Assembly: GCF_011045015.1 (NCBI RefSeq)
Contig: NZ_JAAKZY010000104.1
Coordinates: 1 to 34,811 of the forward strand
Source: Streptomyces scabichelini
GTDB taxonomy: Bacteria > Actinomycetota > Actinomycetes > Streptomycetales > Streptomycetaceae
Reading direction: 5' to 3'
DNA length: 34,811 nucleotides
Positions 22,851-30,560 of this stretch are shown piece by piece; position 1 is the first letter of the stretch; every line of letters begins with the position of its first letter. The translations under genes and the position numbers were made by a program. The notes beneath the pieces are model-generated. The model saw only the letters and a program-made list of their open reading frames with translations. It did not search any database and was not told the DNA's origin.

Positions 22851-23039
22851 CCGGGGCACAGGCGATTTTGCTGCCCCTTTACCATGAGGGGATCAAGTCG
22901 TTCCTCCAGGTCTCCAGGAAAGGTGTGAGCGTCCGCCCATGGGCGAGCCTCCCAGTCCCGGCAGCCCGCGCGGCCTCCCGCCGCGCCGGCATCATGCGAT
23001 CCCCCAGCCCGTGTCCGACCATGGGACGGAGGTGACCCG
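22851..23039. other. Intergenic leader of the CNNM operon
   Basis: No gene is supported. There are a dyad CCCCT/AGGGG (22874-22878, 22887-22891), a 12-base palindrome CGCCCATGGGCG (22934-22945) and a GC-rich hairpin region around 22965-22990. No known riboswitch consensus was recognised. GGACGGAGGTGA precedes the downstream ATG. Confidence 0.4.
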
Positions 23040-24374
23040 ATGACCGAAGTGCTCCTCCTCGGGGTGGCCGTTCTGCTCTCACTGGCCTGTGGCGCCTTCG
23101 TCGCGGCGGAGTTCTCGCTGACCACGGTCGAGCGAGGCGCGCTGGAGCGGGCCGTCGAGCGCGGCGAGGTCGGTGCGTCGGGCGCCCTCAAAGCCGTACG
23201 GAATCTCACCTTCCAGCTGTCCGGCGCGCAGCTCGGCATCACTGTCACCAATCTGGTCGTCGGCATGCTCGCCGAGCCGTCCATCGCCAAGCTGATCGCG
23301 GGGCCGCTGGAGACGGCCGGCATGGGCCGTTCCGCGGCCTCCTCGGTCGCGCTGGTCATCGGTACGGGCCTTTCGACGGTGCTCCTGATGGTCGTCGGCG
23401 AGCTGGTGCCCAAGAACTGGGCGATCTCCTCGCCGCTCGCGGTGGCCAAGCGGGTGGCGACGCCGCAGCGCTGGTTCAGCACCCTGTTCCGCCCGTTCAT
23501 CACCCACCTCAACAACACCGCCAACCGTGTCGTACGCCGCTTCGGGGTCGAGCCCGCGGAGGAACTGGCCTCGGCCCGTGGACCGCAGGAGCTGGTGGCC
23601 CTCGCCCGGCACTCCGCCAAGCAGGGCGCTCTGGAGGCCGACACCGCCGAGTTGTTCGTGCGCACCCTGAACCTGGCGGACCTCACGGCGGAGAACGTGA
23701 TGACGCCGCGCGTACAGGTCATCGCCCTGGACGTCCAGGCGACCTGCGAGGACGTCGCCAACGCGACGCGGGCGACCGGCCTGTCGCGCTTCCCCGTCTA
23801 CCGCGGCAACCTCGACTCGGTCGTGGGTGTCGCGCATATCAAGGACGTACTGGCCGTGCCCGCCGAGCGCCGGACCCGCAGCCCGGTCGCGCAGCTGATG
23901 CGCGAACCCCTCCTCGTTCCGGAGTCGCTGACCGTCGACCGGCTCCTGGACCGGATGTCCGGGAAGCGCACGATGGCCGTCGTCATCGACGAGTACGGCG
24001 GGACCGCAGGGGTCGCCACCCTGGAGGACATCGTCGAGGAGGTCGTCGGCGAGGTGCGGGACGAGCACGATCCGCACGAGACACCCGACCTGGCCGTGGC
24101 CGGCACGGACGACGACGGCCGGGCTCTGTACTCGGCCGACGGCGCGACCCGCACCGACCAGCTCGCGCGAGTCGGACTGCGGGTGCCCGAGGGGCCGTAC
24201 GAGACGCTGGCCGGGCTCGTCGCCACCGAACTCGGCCGCATTCCCGCCGTCGGCGACACCGTCGACGTCGCCGGCTGGCGGCTCGACGTGACGGACGCCT
24301 CGGGGCACCGGGCGGCACGGGTGCTGCTGCACGCGCCGTTCGTCGAGGAAGACCAGGAGGAGGGGACGCGATGA
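23040..24374 (+). CDS. CNNM/HlyC-type membrane protein with CBS and CorC domains
   Basis: The 444-residue protein has a DUF21 (CNNM) membrane domain (about 1-185, with QLGITVTNLVVG and the GELVPKNWA motif), two CBS domains (about 205-330, with VMTPRVQVIALD and SRFPVY) and a CorC_HlyC domain (about 345-430), following VIDEYGGTAGVATLEDIVEEVVGE. Such proteins are linked to magnesium or cobalt efflux. The ATG follows GGAGGTGACCCG. The next gene overlaps by 4 bases (ATGA). Confidence 0.93.
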   Translation: MTEVLLLGVAVLLSLACGAFVAAEFSLTTVERGALERAVERGEVGASGALKAVRNLTFQLSGAQLGITVTNLVVGMLAEPSIAKLIAGPLETAGMGRSAASSVALVIGTGLSTVLLMVVGELVPKNWAISSPLAVAKRVATPQRWFSTLFRPFITHLNNTANRVVRRFGVEPAEELASARGPQELVALARHSAKQGALEADTAELFVRTLNLADLTAENVMTPRVQVIALDVQATCEDVANATRATGLSRFPVYRGNLDSVVGVAHIKDVLAVPAERRTRSPVAQLMREPLLVPESLTVDRLLDRMSGKRTMAVVIDEYGGTAGVATLEDIVEEVVGEVRDEHDPHETPDLAVAGTDDDGRALYSADGATRTDQLARVGLRVPEGPYETLAGLVATELGRIPAVGDTVDVAGWRLDVTDASGHRAARVLLHAPFVEEDQEEGTR

Positions 24375-25387
24375 CCGCCGTACAACTGCTGATCGGTCTG
24401 GCGACGCTGGTCGTGAACGCCTTCTTCGTGGGCGCCGAGTTCGCGCTGATCTCCGTACGCCGCAGCCAGATCGAACCGTATGCCGAGGAGGGCGACCGGC
24501 GGGCGCGGAGCGTGCTGTGGGGCCTTGAGCACGTGTCCGCGCTGATGGCGGCCGCGCAGCTCGGCATCACGCTGTGCACGCTGGTCCTGGGCGTCGTCGC
24601 GGAGCCCGCGATCGAGCATCTGCTGGAGCCGGTGTTCCACGCGGTCGGGGTGCCGGAGGGTGCGGGTCACGCGGTGTCGTTCGTGATCGCGCTCGCCGTG
24701 GCGACGTATCTGCACATGCTCCTCGGCGAGATGGTGCCGAAGAACATCGCACTCGCCGAGCCGGTGCGCTCGGCGCTGCTGCTCGGCCCGCCGCTGGTCG
24801 CGCTGTCCCGGGCGCTGCGTCCCGTGATCTTCACGATCAACGCGTTCGCGAACGGGCTGCTGAAGCTCCTGCGCGTCGACGTACGGGAGGAGGTGTCCGC
24901 GACCTTCTCGGACGACGAACTCGCCCTGCTGGTCAAGGACTCCAGCGCCGCGGGACTGATCGACGACCGGGCCCAGGAGCGGCTCCACGACGCCCTGGAG
25001 CTGGGGCGCCGGCCCGTTCGGGACGTCGTCCTGCCGCTGGAAAGCATCGTCTACGCGCGCGTGGGCGTCACGCCGGAGCAGTTGGAGGCCCTGTCCGCCG
25101 AGTCCGGCTTCTCCCGCTTCCCCGTCGTGGACGACGGCCGGCGCATCGTCGGCTACCTCCATGTCAAGGACGCCCTGGACGCGATGCCGCGCGATCTCCC
25201 GTTCCGGGTCGCGGACATGCGCTCCATCGCCCGCGTCCGGGAGAGCACGCCGCTGGACGACGTGCTCACGGCGATGCGCCGCAGTCGTACGCATCTGGCG
25301 GCGGTGAGCGGCACAGACGGGCTCCTTGCGGGGCTGGTGACGATGGAGGACGTGCTGCGGGAGTTGTTCGGGCAGCCGGCGGCGTGA
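24371..25387 (+). CDS. CNNM-type membrane protein without CorC domain
   Basis: The 338-residue paralogue of the preceding gene has the DUF21 membrane part (about 1-165, with QLGITLCTLVLG and GEMVPKNIALAEP) and a CBS pair (about 200-335, with SRFPVVDDG). It ends at the second CBS, lacking the CorC domain. The ATG overlaps the previous stop (ATGA), so the two are coupled and may form a heterodimer of a full and a short subunit. Confidence 0.92.
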   Translation: MTAVQLLIGLATLVVNAFFVGAEFALISVRRSQIEPYAEEGDRRARSVLWGLEHVSALMAAAQLGITLCTLVLGVVAEPAIEHLLEPVFHAVGVPEGAGHAVSFVIALAVATYLHMLLGEMVPKNIALAEPVRSALLLGPPLVALSRALRPVIFTINAFANGLLKLLRVDVREEVSATFSDDELALLVKDSSAAGLIDDRAQERLHDALELGRRPVRDVVLPLESIVYARVGVTPEQLEALSAESGFSRFPVVDDGRRIVGYLHVKDALDAMPRDLPFRVADMRSIARVRESTPLDDVLTAMRRSRTHLAAVSGTDGLLAGLVTMEDVLRELFGQPAA

Positions 25388-25435
25388 GGTGCGGCCGACC
25401 GGTGGGTATGTGGCCGGGATACCATCGCTTCCGCC

Positions 25436-26218
25436 ATGCAGACGAATGCCATCTACACCAGTCTTGTCGCGGTCGGCGACTCCTTCACCGAGGGCATGTC
25501 GGACCGGTTGCCCGACGGCTCGTACCGCGGCTGGGCGGACCTGCTCGCGGGGCGGATGGCCGCTCGCGCGCCCGGCTTCCGGTACGCCAACCTCGCCGTG
25601 CGCGGCAAGCTCATCGGGCAGATCGTCGCCGACCAGGTGAACGTGGCGGCGGCGATGCAGCCGGACGTGATCACGCTGGTCGGCGGGCTCAACGACACAC
25701 TGCGGCCCAAGTGCGACATGGGACGCGTGCGCGGGCACCTGGAGGAGGCCGTCGAGCGCCTCGCCCCGTCCTGCAAGCAGCTCGTCCTCATGCGCAGCCC
25801 CGGACGCCAGGGCCCGGTACTTGAACGGTTCCGGCCGCGCATGGAGGAGCTGTTCGCCTGCGTCGACGACCTCGCGGCCCGGCACGGCGCGCTCGTGGTC
25901 GACCTCTACGGAGCGCCTTCGCTCGCCGATCCCCGCATGTGGGACGTCGACCGGCTCCATCTGACGGCCGAGGGCCACCGCCGCGTCGCGGAGGCGGTGT
26001 GGCAGGCGCTCGGCCACGAGGCGGAGGACGCCGACTGGCGCACTCCGATGCCCGCGAGCGCGCCGCCCGGTTGGCTCGCCCGCAGGACCGCCGATGTCCG
26101 CTTCGCCCGGCAGTACCTGCTGCCGTGGATCGGACGGCGTCTGACGGGCCGGTCCTCGGGTGACGGCCGCCCGGCCAAACGGCCCGAGCTGCTGCCGTAC
26201 GACGGGTCGGTGGCGTAG
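25436..26218 (+). CDS. SGNH/GDSL hydrolase family protein
   Basis: The 260-residue hydrolase shows all four SGNH blocks: Ser16 in VGDSFTEGM, Gly57 in AVRGKLIG, Asn86 in GGLNDT, and Asp172/His175 in DVDRLHLTAEGH. Secretion signals are absent, so it is probably cytoplasmic, acting on an ester of unknown nature. The C-terminal 70 residues (after about 200) are basic and extend beyond the catalytic core. The ATG at 25436 is the natural start. Confidence 0.92.
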   Translation: MQTNAIYTSLVAVGDSFTEGMSDRLPDGSYRGWADLLAGRMAARAPGFRYANLAVRGKLIGQIVADQVNVAAAMQPDVITLVGGLNDTLRPKCDMGRVRGHLEEAVERLAPSCKQLVLMRSPGRQGPVLERFRPRMEELFACVDDLAARHGALVVDLYGAPSLADPRMWDVDRLHLTAEGHRRVAEAVWQALGHEAEDADWRTPMPASAPPGWLARRTADVRFARQYLLPWIGRRLTGRSSGDGRPAKRPELLPYDGSVA

Positions 26219-26370
26219 GCGTACGAGGGCCGGTCGGCGTGCGGCGCACGGGAAGCATCGCGTGTGCCGCAAGGGAAGCCTGACGTGCGGCGTACGGACG
26301 GCCGATGGCGTGGTTCGGCCGCGCGGCGCATGATCGGGAGCGTCGTCCGGCAACGCGAAGGGAGCCTCGC

Positions 26371-26721
26371 GTGACCACCACCGTGATCAACCTCAAGGGC
26401 CGTATCCACGAATTCGGCCCCCGGCTGGAGAAGGCCCCCGCGGACCTCGTGTACGTCGGCCGCCGCTGGGTCAGGGGCGGCTGGGACCTCCCCCAGCATC
26501 CGCTCTACAACCCGTTCAACCCCGACTCCGCCAAGAAGAAGCGCGACGGAACCCGCGCCGAGGTCATGGCCAAGTACCGCGCGTACCTCCTCGAACGCCC
26601 CGATCTCCTCGCCCTGGTGCCCGAGCTGCACGGCAAGACGCTGGCCTGCTGGTGTGCACCGGAGCTGTGCCACGCCGACGTGCTGGCGGAACTCGCCGAC
26701 GCCTCCGAGCCGCGGTCGTAG
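26371..26721 (+). CDS. DUF4326 domain-containing protein
   Basis: The 116-residue protein contains DUF4326: VYVGRRWVRGGW near 28-38 and the C-terminal metal-like motif ACWCAPELCHADVLAELAD (Cys93, Cys95, Cys100, His101). Function is not known. The GTG at 26371 follows GAAGGGAG; earlier in-frame codons lack a ribosome site. The stop (26719-26721) lies in a 16-base palindrome shared with the convergent lipoprotein gene. Confidence 0.85.
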   Translation: MTTTVINLKGRIHEFGPRLEKAPADLVYVGRRWVRGGWDLPQHPLYNPFNPDSAKKKRDGTRAEVMAKYRAYLLERPDLLALVPELHGKTLACWCAPELCHADVLAELADASEPRS

Positions 26722-26730
26722 CTCTACGAC
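26715..26730. repeat. Palindrome holding the stop codons of two convergent genes
   Basis: GTCGTAG (26715-26721), CT, CTACGAC (26724-26730) is a perfect palindrome with a 2-base centre. Both genes end in TAG within it, two bases apart. Confidence 0.8.
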
Positions 26731-27089
26731 GTACAGACGTTCTTCAGTGCGCCGACCGCGGCGTCGATCTTGCTGGAGTCCGGGGTGGTGTCGCCGTTCA
26801 AGATGGCCTTGTCGTTGTCGGTCTTGTCCTTGTCATCGATCTTGTCGAGGTTCTTCTCGATGGTGTCGATGGACTCCTCGGTCCGCGTGGGATCCTTCGC
26901 CGCGTCGAGGCCTGCCTCATGGATTGCCTTGAGGCTGTCGGAGATCGTGTCGGCGTTCTGGAGACAGTTCAGCGAGTTGTCGATGCTGTCGGGGTCGCAG
27001 CCGGTGACGAGTCCGGCGGTCAGGGCGACGCCGGCCACGGTGGTGGCGATGACGGCAGTACGGCGGGCACGTCGGCGGTTCGCAGTCAT
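26724..27089 (-). CDS. Small lipoprotein of unknown function
   Basis: The 121-residue precursor has a basic start (RRRARR), a hydrophobic stretch (12-27) and a lipobox V-T-G-C at 28-31, so it should be lipidated on Cys31 and held outside on the membrane. The mature part is short, acidic and lysine-rich (many D and K), with two further cysteines (Cys42, Cys119) that could form a disulfide. I do not recognise the family. AGGGACC precedes the ATG at 27089. It is divergent from purB. Confidence 0.8.
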   Translation of the reverse strand: MTANRRRARRTAVIATTVAGVALTAGLVTGCDPDSIDNSLNCLQNADTISDSLKAIHEAGLDAAKDPTRTEESIDTIEKNLDKIDDKDKTDNDKAILNGDTTPDSSKIDAAVGALKNVCTS

Positions 27090-27323
27090 GGGGTGGTCCC
27101 TTACTTGGGTCGGTTCATGTCGGGCCGTGGATCTGTTGCGCTCTCCGCCGACCACGATCCCGTCGCCCGCTCGACGTCACGAGGGACCGGTCTCCCGAAT
27201 GCATGGTGTAGCGGGCTACACCGCCGGACCACGAGGATGTACGGCGTCACGTCCCTGACCTGCGTCTTATGGACCGAGTGGACGTGCAGGGGGCGCCCTG
27301 GGCGGCAGGTAAACTCCGTACAC
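27090..27323. other. Divergent region between lipoprotein and purB
   Basis: No gene is supported. The main feature is the perfect palindrome at 27205-27222. A TAAACT box (27310-27315) lies nine bases before the purB GTG, which would fit a leaderless purB mRNA; no clear -35 accompanies it. Confidence 0.5.
27205..27222. promoter_or_regulatory. 18-base palindrome, candidate operator
   Basis: GGTGTAGC (27205-27212), GG, GCTACACC (27215-27222): perfect 8-base arms with a 2-base centre. It lies between the divergent lipoprotein and purB genes, 115 bases before the first and 101 before the second. Protein unknown. Confidence 0.55.
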
Positions 27324-28766
27324 GTGACTCCCGCGCCCGCAAAGCCCCGTATCCCGAACGTCCTCGCCGGCCGCTATGCCTCGGTCGAACTCGCCACCCT
27401 GTGGTCTCCCGAGCAGAAGGTGAGGCTTGAGCGTCAGCTCTGGCTCGCCGTGCTGCGGGCCCAGAAGGATCTCGGCATCGAGGTGCCGGACGCCGCCCTC
27501 GCCGACTACGAACGCGTGCTCGACCAGGTCGACCTGGCGTCGATCGCGGAGCGCGAGAAGGTCACGCGGCACGATGTGAAGGCGCGGATCGAGGAGTTCA
27601 ACGACCTCGCCGGGCACGAGCACGTCCACAAGGGCATGACCTCGCGCGACCTCACGGAGAACGTCGAGCAGCTGCAGATCAGGCTCTCCCTGGAGCTCGT
27701 GCGCAACCGTACGGTGGCGGTCCTTGCGCGGCTCGGCAAGCTGGCCGGTGAGTACGGCGAGCTGGTCATGGCGGGCCGCTCGCACAACGTCGCCGCCCAG
27801 GCCACCACCCTCGGCAAGCGCTTCGCGACCGCCGCCGACGAGCTGCTCGTCGCGTACGGCCGGGTGGAAGAGCTGCTCGCCCGCTACCCGCTGCGCGGCA
27901 TCAAGGGCCCGGTCGGCACGGCCCAGGACATGCTCGACCTGCTGGGCGGGGACGCGGCGAAGCTCGCGGATCTCGAGCGGCGCATCGCCCAGCACCTCGG
28001 CTTCTCGCAGGCGTTCACCTCCGTCGGCCAGGTCTACCCGCGCTCCCTCGACTACGAGGTCGTCACGGCCCTGGTGCAGCTGGCCGCGGCCCCGTCCTCG
28101 CTCGCGAAGACGATCCGCCTGATGGCCGGGCACGAGCTGGTGACCGAGGGCTTCAAGCCCGGCCAGGTGGGTTCCTCGGCGATGCCGCACAAGATGAACA
28201 CCCGCTCCTGCGAACGCGTGAACGGCCTGATGGTGATCCTGCGCGGCTACGCCTCGATGACCGGCGAGCTGGCGGGCGACCAGTGGAACGAGGGCGATGT
28301 CTCCTGCTCGGTGGTGCGCCGCGTCGCACTGCCGGACGCGTTCTTCGCACTGGACGGTCTGCTGGAGACGTTCCTGACCGTGCTCGACGAGTTCGGTGCC
28401 TTCCCGGCGGTCGTCGCCCGCGAGCTGGACCGCTATCTGCCGTTCCTCGCCACCACGAAGGTCCTGATGGGTGCCGTACGCGCCGGTGTCGGCCGTGAGG
28501 TCGCGCACGAAGCCATCAAGGAGAACGCGGTCGCCTCCGCGCTCGCGATGCGCGAGCAGGGCGCCGAGCGCAACGAACTGCTCGACAAACTGGCGGCGGA
28601 CGAGCGCATCCCGCTCGACCGCGCCGGACTCGACGCGCTGATGGCCGACAAGCTGTCCTTCACCGGCGCGGCAGCCGACCAGGTGGCCGCGGTCGTCGGC
28701 CGGATCGAGGAGATCGTGAAGCAGCACCCGGAGGCGGCGGGCTACACGCCGGGGGCGATCCTCTGA
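27324..28766 (+). CDS. purB: Adenylosuccinate lyase
   Basis: The 480-residue enzyme cleaves SAICAR and adenylosuccinate in purine synthesis. It carries the fumarate-lyase signature GSSAMPHKMN (283-292), the TSRDLTEN region (106-113) and the RSHNVAAQATTLGKR block (152-166). The GTG at 27324 is chosen from the N-terminal match (PRIPNVLAGRYAS). There is no clear ribosome site, and a TAAACT box just upstream suggests a leaderless transcript. The stop adjoins the Mug-type glycosylase frame. Confidence 0.96.
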   Translation: MTPAPAKPRIPNVLAGRYASVELATLWSPEQKVRLERQLWLAVLRAQKDLGIEVPDAALADYERVLDQVDLASIAEREKVTRHDVKARIEEFNDLAGHEHVHKGMTSRDLTENVEQLQIRLSLELVRNRTVAVLARLGKLAGEYGELVMAGRSHNVAAQATTLGKRFATAADELLVAYGRVEELLARYPLRGIKGPVGTAQDMLDLLGGDAAKLADLERRIAQHLGFSQAFTSVGQVYPRSLDYEVVTALVQLAAAPSSLAKTIRLMAGHELVTEGFKPGQVGSSAMPHKMNTRSCERVNGLMVILRGYASMTGELAGDQWNEGDVSCSVVRRVALPDAFFALDGLLETFLTVLDEFGAFPAVVARELDRYLPFLATTKVLMGAVRAGVGREVAHEAIKENAVASALAMREQGAERNELLDKLAADERIPLDRAGLDALMADKLSFTGAAADQVAAVVGRIEEIVKQHPEAAGYTPGAIL

Positions 28767-28810
28767 CCCGCTTCACTCCCGCGGAACTGGAGGCCGCCCG
28801 CGACCGGCTC

Positions 28811-29308
28811 GTGCCCGATGTCGTCACGGACGGCCTCCGCGTTCTTTTCTGTGGCATCAATCCGGGTCTGATGACCGCTGCGACGGGTCACCATTTCGCC
28901 CGTCCCGGCAACCGATTCTGGCCGGTACTGCACCTGTCCGGATTCACGCCCCGGCTGCTGAAGCCTTCGGAGCAGGGCGAGTTGCTCTCGTACGGGCTCG
29001 GGATCACGAATGTGGTGGCGCGGGCGTCGGCGCGGGCGGACGAACTGAGCGCGGAGGAGTACCGGGAGGGCGGGCGCCTGCTGAGCCTGAAGGTGACGCG
29101 TCTGCGCCCGCGCTGGCTTGCGGTGGTGGGCGTGACCGCCTACCGGGTGGCCTTCGACGACCGCAAGGCCCAGGTGGGACCGCAGGAGCGGATGATCGGT
29201 GACACGCGCGTGTGGGTCCTGCCCAACCCGAGTGGGCTGAACGCGCACTGGACGGCGGCGACGATGGCGGAGGAGTTCGGGCGGTTGCGGGTGGCTTCGC
29301 AGAGTTAG
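28811..29308 (+). CDS. mug: Mug-type G/U mismatch-specific DNA glycosylase
   Basis: The 165-residue protein belongs to the uracil-DNA glycosylase superfamily, Mug/TDG branch: motif LFCGINPGLMTAATGHHFA, then PGNRFWPVLHLSGF, and the C-terminal LPNPSGLNAHW. It would remove uracil or thymine from G mispairs. The frame stays open upstream to 28763, where LTRFTPAELEAARDR (homologues begin MTRFTxxELEAARDR) would start with CTG, overlapping the purB stop. GTG 28811 is the first standard start, but its nearest GGAGG is too far (17 bases). The true start is therefore uncertain and possibly non-standard. Confidence 0.85.
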   Translation: MPDVVTDGLRVLFCGINPGLMTAATGHHFARPGNRFWPVLHLSGFTPRLLKPSEQGELLSYGLGITNVVARASARADELSAEEYREGGRLLSLKVTRLRPRWLAVVGVTAYRVAFDDRKAQVGPQERMIGDTRVWVLPNPSGLNAHWTAATMAEEFGRLRVASQS

Positions 29309-29336
29309 TGGGTCACGGTGTTAGTGGGTCACGGTG
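29305..29336. repeat. 16-base tandem duplication over two convergent stops
   Basis: TTAGTGGGTCACGGTG occurs at 29305-29320 and 29321-29336 without a mismatch. The glycosylase stop (29306-29308) is in the first unit and the hypothetical gene's stop (29329-29331, minus strand) in the second. Confidence 0.95.
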
Positions 29337-29772
29337 GGTCTATTTCGGTGACCACGGCGAGGAGTTGGAACGGCAGCTCCTTGTCCCACTGGGACACCCC
29401 GAGGGCAACCCAGCGGCCGGTCTCGTCGTCCTTCCACAGGTGCACGTCCGGCACGTGGGCGCTGAGCGAAGCCCACGGTTCCGGTATGTCCTCGCCGTCC
29501 ATGGAGCGCTCTTGGACGCTCCACAGCGAGAATTTCTGCGGCTCACCCCAGCGATCAGTCAGCCGCTCGGAGAGGCCGTCTCGGTCGACCTCGTACTGTG
29601 CCGCAGTATCCTCCCGCTCTGTCCCGTCGTCCTCCCAGAAGTCATCGCTCGTCTCTAATTCGGCAATGTGGTAACCGGGTCCTTCGGTGCCGACGTCCGA
29701 CCGGCCGTGCTCCGCGGGAAACGGCCGGGAGCACAGCTTGTCTATCGTGGCAAGTTGCTGCGCGAGGGTCAT
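29329..29772 (-). CDS. Hypothetical protein
   Basis: The 147-residue product (start ATG 29772, MTLAQQLATIDKLCSRPFP) is acidic and tryptophan-rich, with a C-terminal half containing DVHLWKDDETGRWVALGVSQ and LPFQLLAVVTEIDPP. It has no signal or membrane helix. I do not recognise the family. In-frame starts at 29802 (ATG) and 29817 (TTG) would add 10-15 residues. It converges with the glycosylase gene. Confidence 0.65.
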   Translation of the reverse strand: MTLAQQLATIDKLCSRPFPAEHGRSDVGTEGPGYHIAELETSDDFWEDDGTEREDTAAQYEVDRDGLSERLTDRWGEPQKFSLWSVQERSMDGEDIPEPWASLSAHVPDVHLWKDDETGRWVALGVSQWDKELPFQLLAVVTEIDPP

Positions 29773-29835
29773 GGGGTCCAGTAAACCTGCCCGCTCTGAC
29801 ATTTGGCGGACCGTCAACCTGGACTGACCCGCTGC

Positions 29836-30558
29836 TCAGGCGTCCCGACGCCGCACACTCCACGCCCCCGCCAGCAGTGCGGCCGCCGCCCAGAGCGCGG
29901 TCACCGCAAGGCCGGTCCACGGTCCGAGCGCGCCGTCGGACGTCTCGTGGAGCACCGTCTGTCCCGCCTTGTCGGGCAGGAAGTCGGCGACGCTGCCGGA
30001 GAGATCCCCGACCACGAAGGAAACGATCAGCAGGAACGGAATGAGGATGCTCAGGGTGGCCACTCCGCTGCGGAGCAGGGCGGCAAGTCCGGCCGCGAGC
30101 AGGGCCATCAGGGCGAGATAGAGTCCACATCCCACGACGCCGCGCAGCCCCTCGCCCCAGCTCAGCCCGCTGGCCTGGTCGCCGAGGACCGCCTTGCCCA
30201 CGGCCAGGCTGACGCACCCTGTGAGCAGGCCGACGGCCAGGACCGGGACGCCGATCGCCGTCGCCTTCGCCGCGAACCACCGCCCCCGGTGGGGCACGGC
30301 GGCCAGCGTGACCCGCAGGGCGCCGCCCTGGAATTCGGACGAGACGGCCAGCACACCGAACGCGATCGCCGCGATCTGCCCGAAGCTGACTCCGAAGAAG
30401 GCCGCGAACAGCGGGTCGAAGTCGTCCCCCTCGGTGTCGAGCCCGGCGATCGCGGAGAAGACCGCGGTGGCGATGACGATCGCGAGGAGCCCGCCTACCA
30501 GCGACCGCAGAGTACGGATCTTGATCCACTCCGAGTGGAGTACGGATGCGAACGGCAT
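29836..30558 (-). CDS. ABC-2 type transporter permease
   Basis: The 240-residue permease starts MPFASVLHSEWIKIRTLRS, the usual N-terminus of actinobacterial ABC-2 permeases, and has about six hydrophobic segments. No external domain is present. GGAGGCCTGACC precedes the ATG, two bases after the ATPase stop, so the genes are coupled. It forms an export complex with the ATPase; the substrate may be an antibiotic or peptide, as judged from the neighbouring two-component system. Confidence 0.9.
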   Translation of the reverse strand: MPFASVLHSEWIKIRTLRSLVGGLLAIVIATAVFSAIAGLDTEGDDFDPLFAAFFGVSFGQIAAIAFGVLAVSSEFQGGALRVTLAAVPHRGRWFAAKATAIGVPVLAVGLLTGCVSLAVGKAVLGDQASGLSWGEGLRGVVGCGLYLALMALLAAGLAALLRSGVATLSILIPFLLIVSFVVGDLSGSVADFLPDKAGQTVLHETSDGALGPWTGLAVTALWAAAALLAGAWSVRRRDA

Positions 30559-30560
30559 GG

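Noticed and set aside
22851..23039. M-box or other metal riboswitch ahead of the CNNM genes
   Set aside because: I could not match the conserved M-box or yybP-ykoY segments; only simple dyads are visible.
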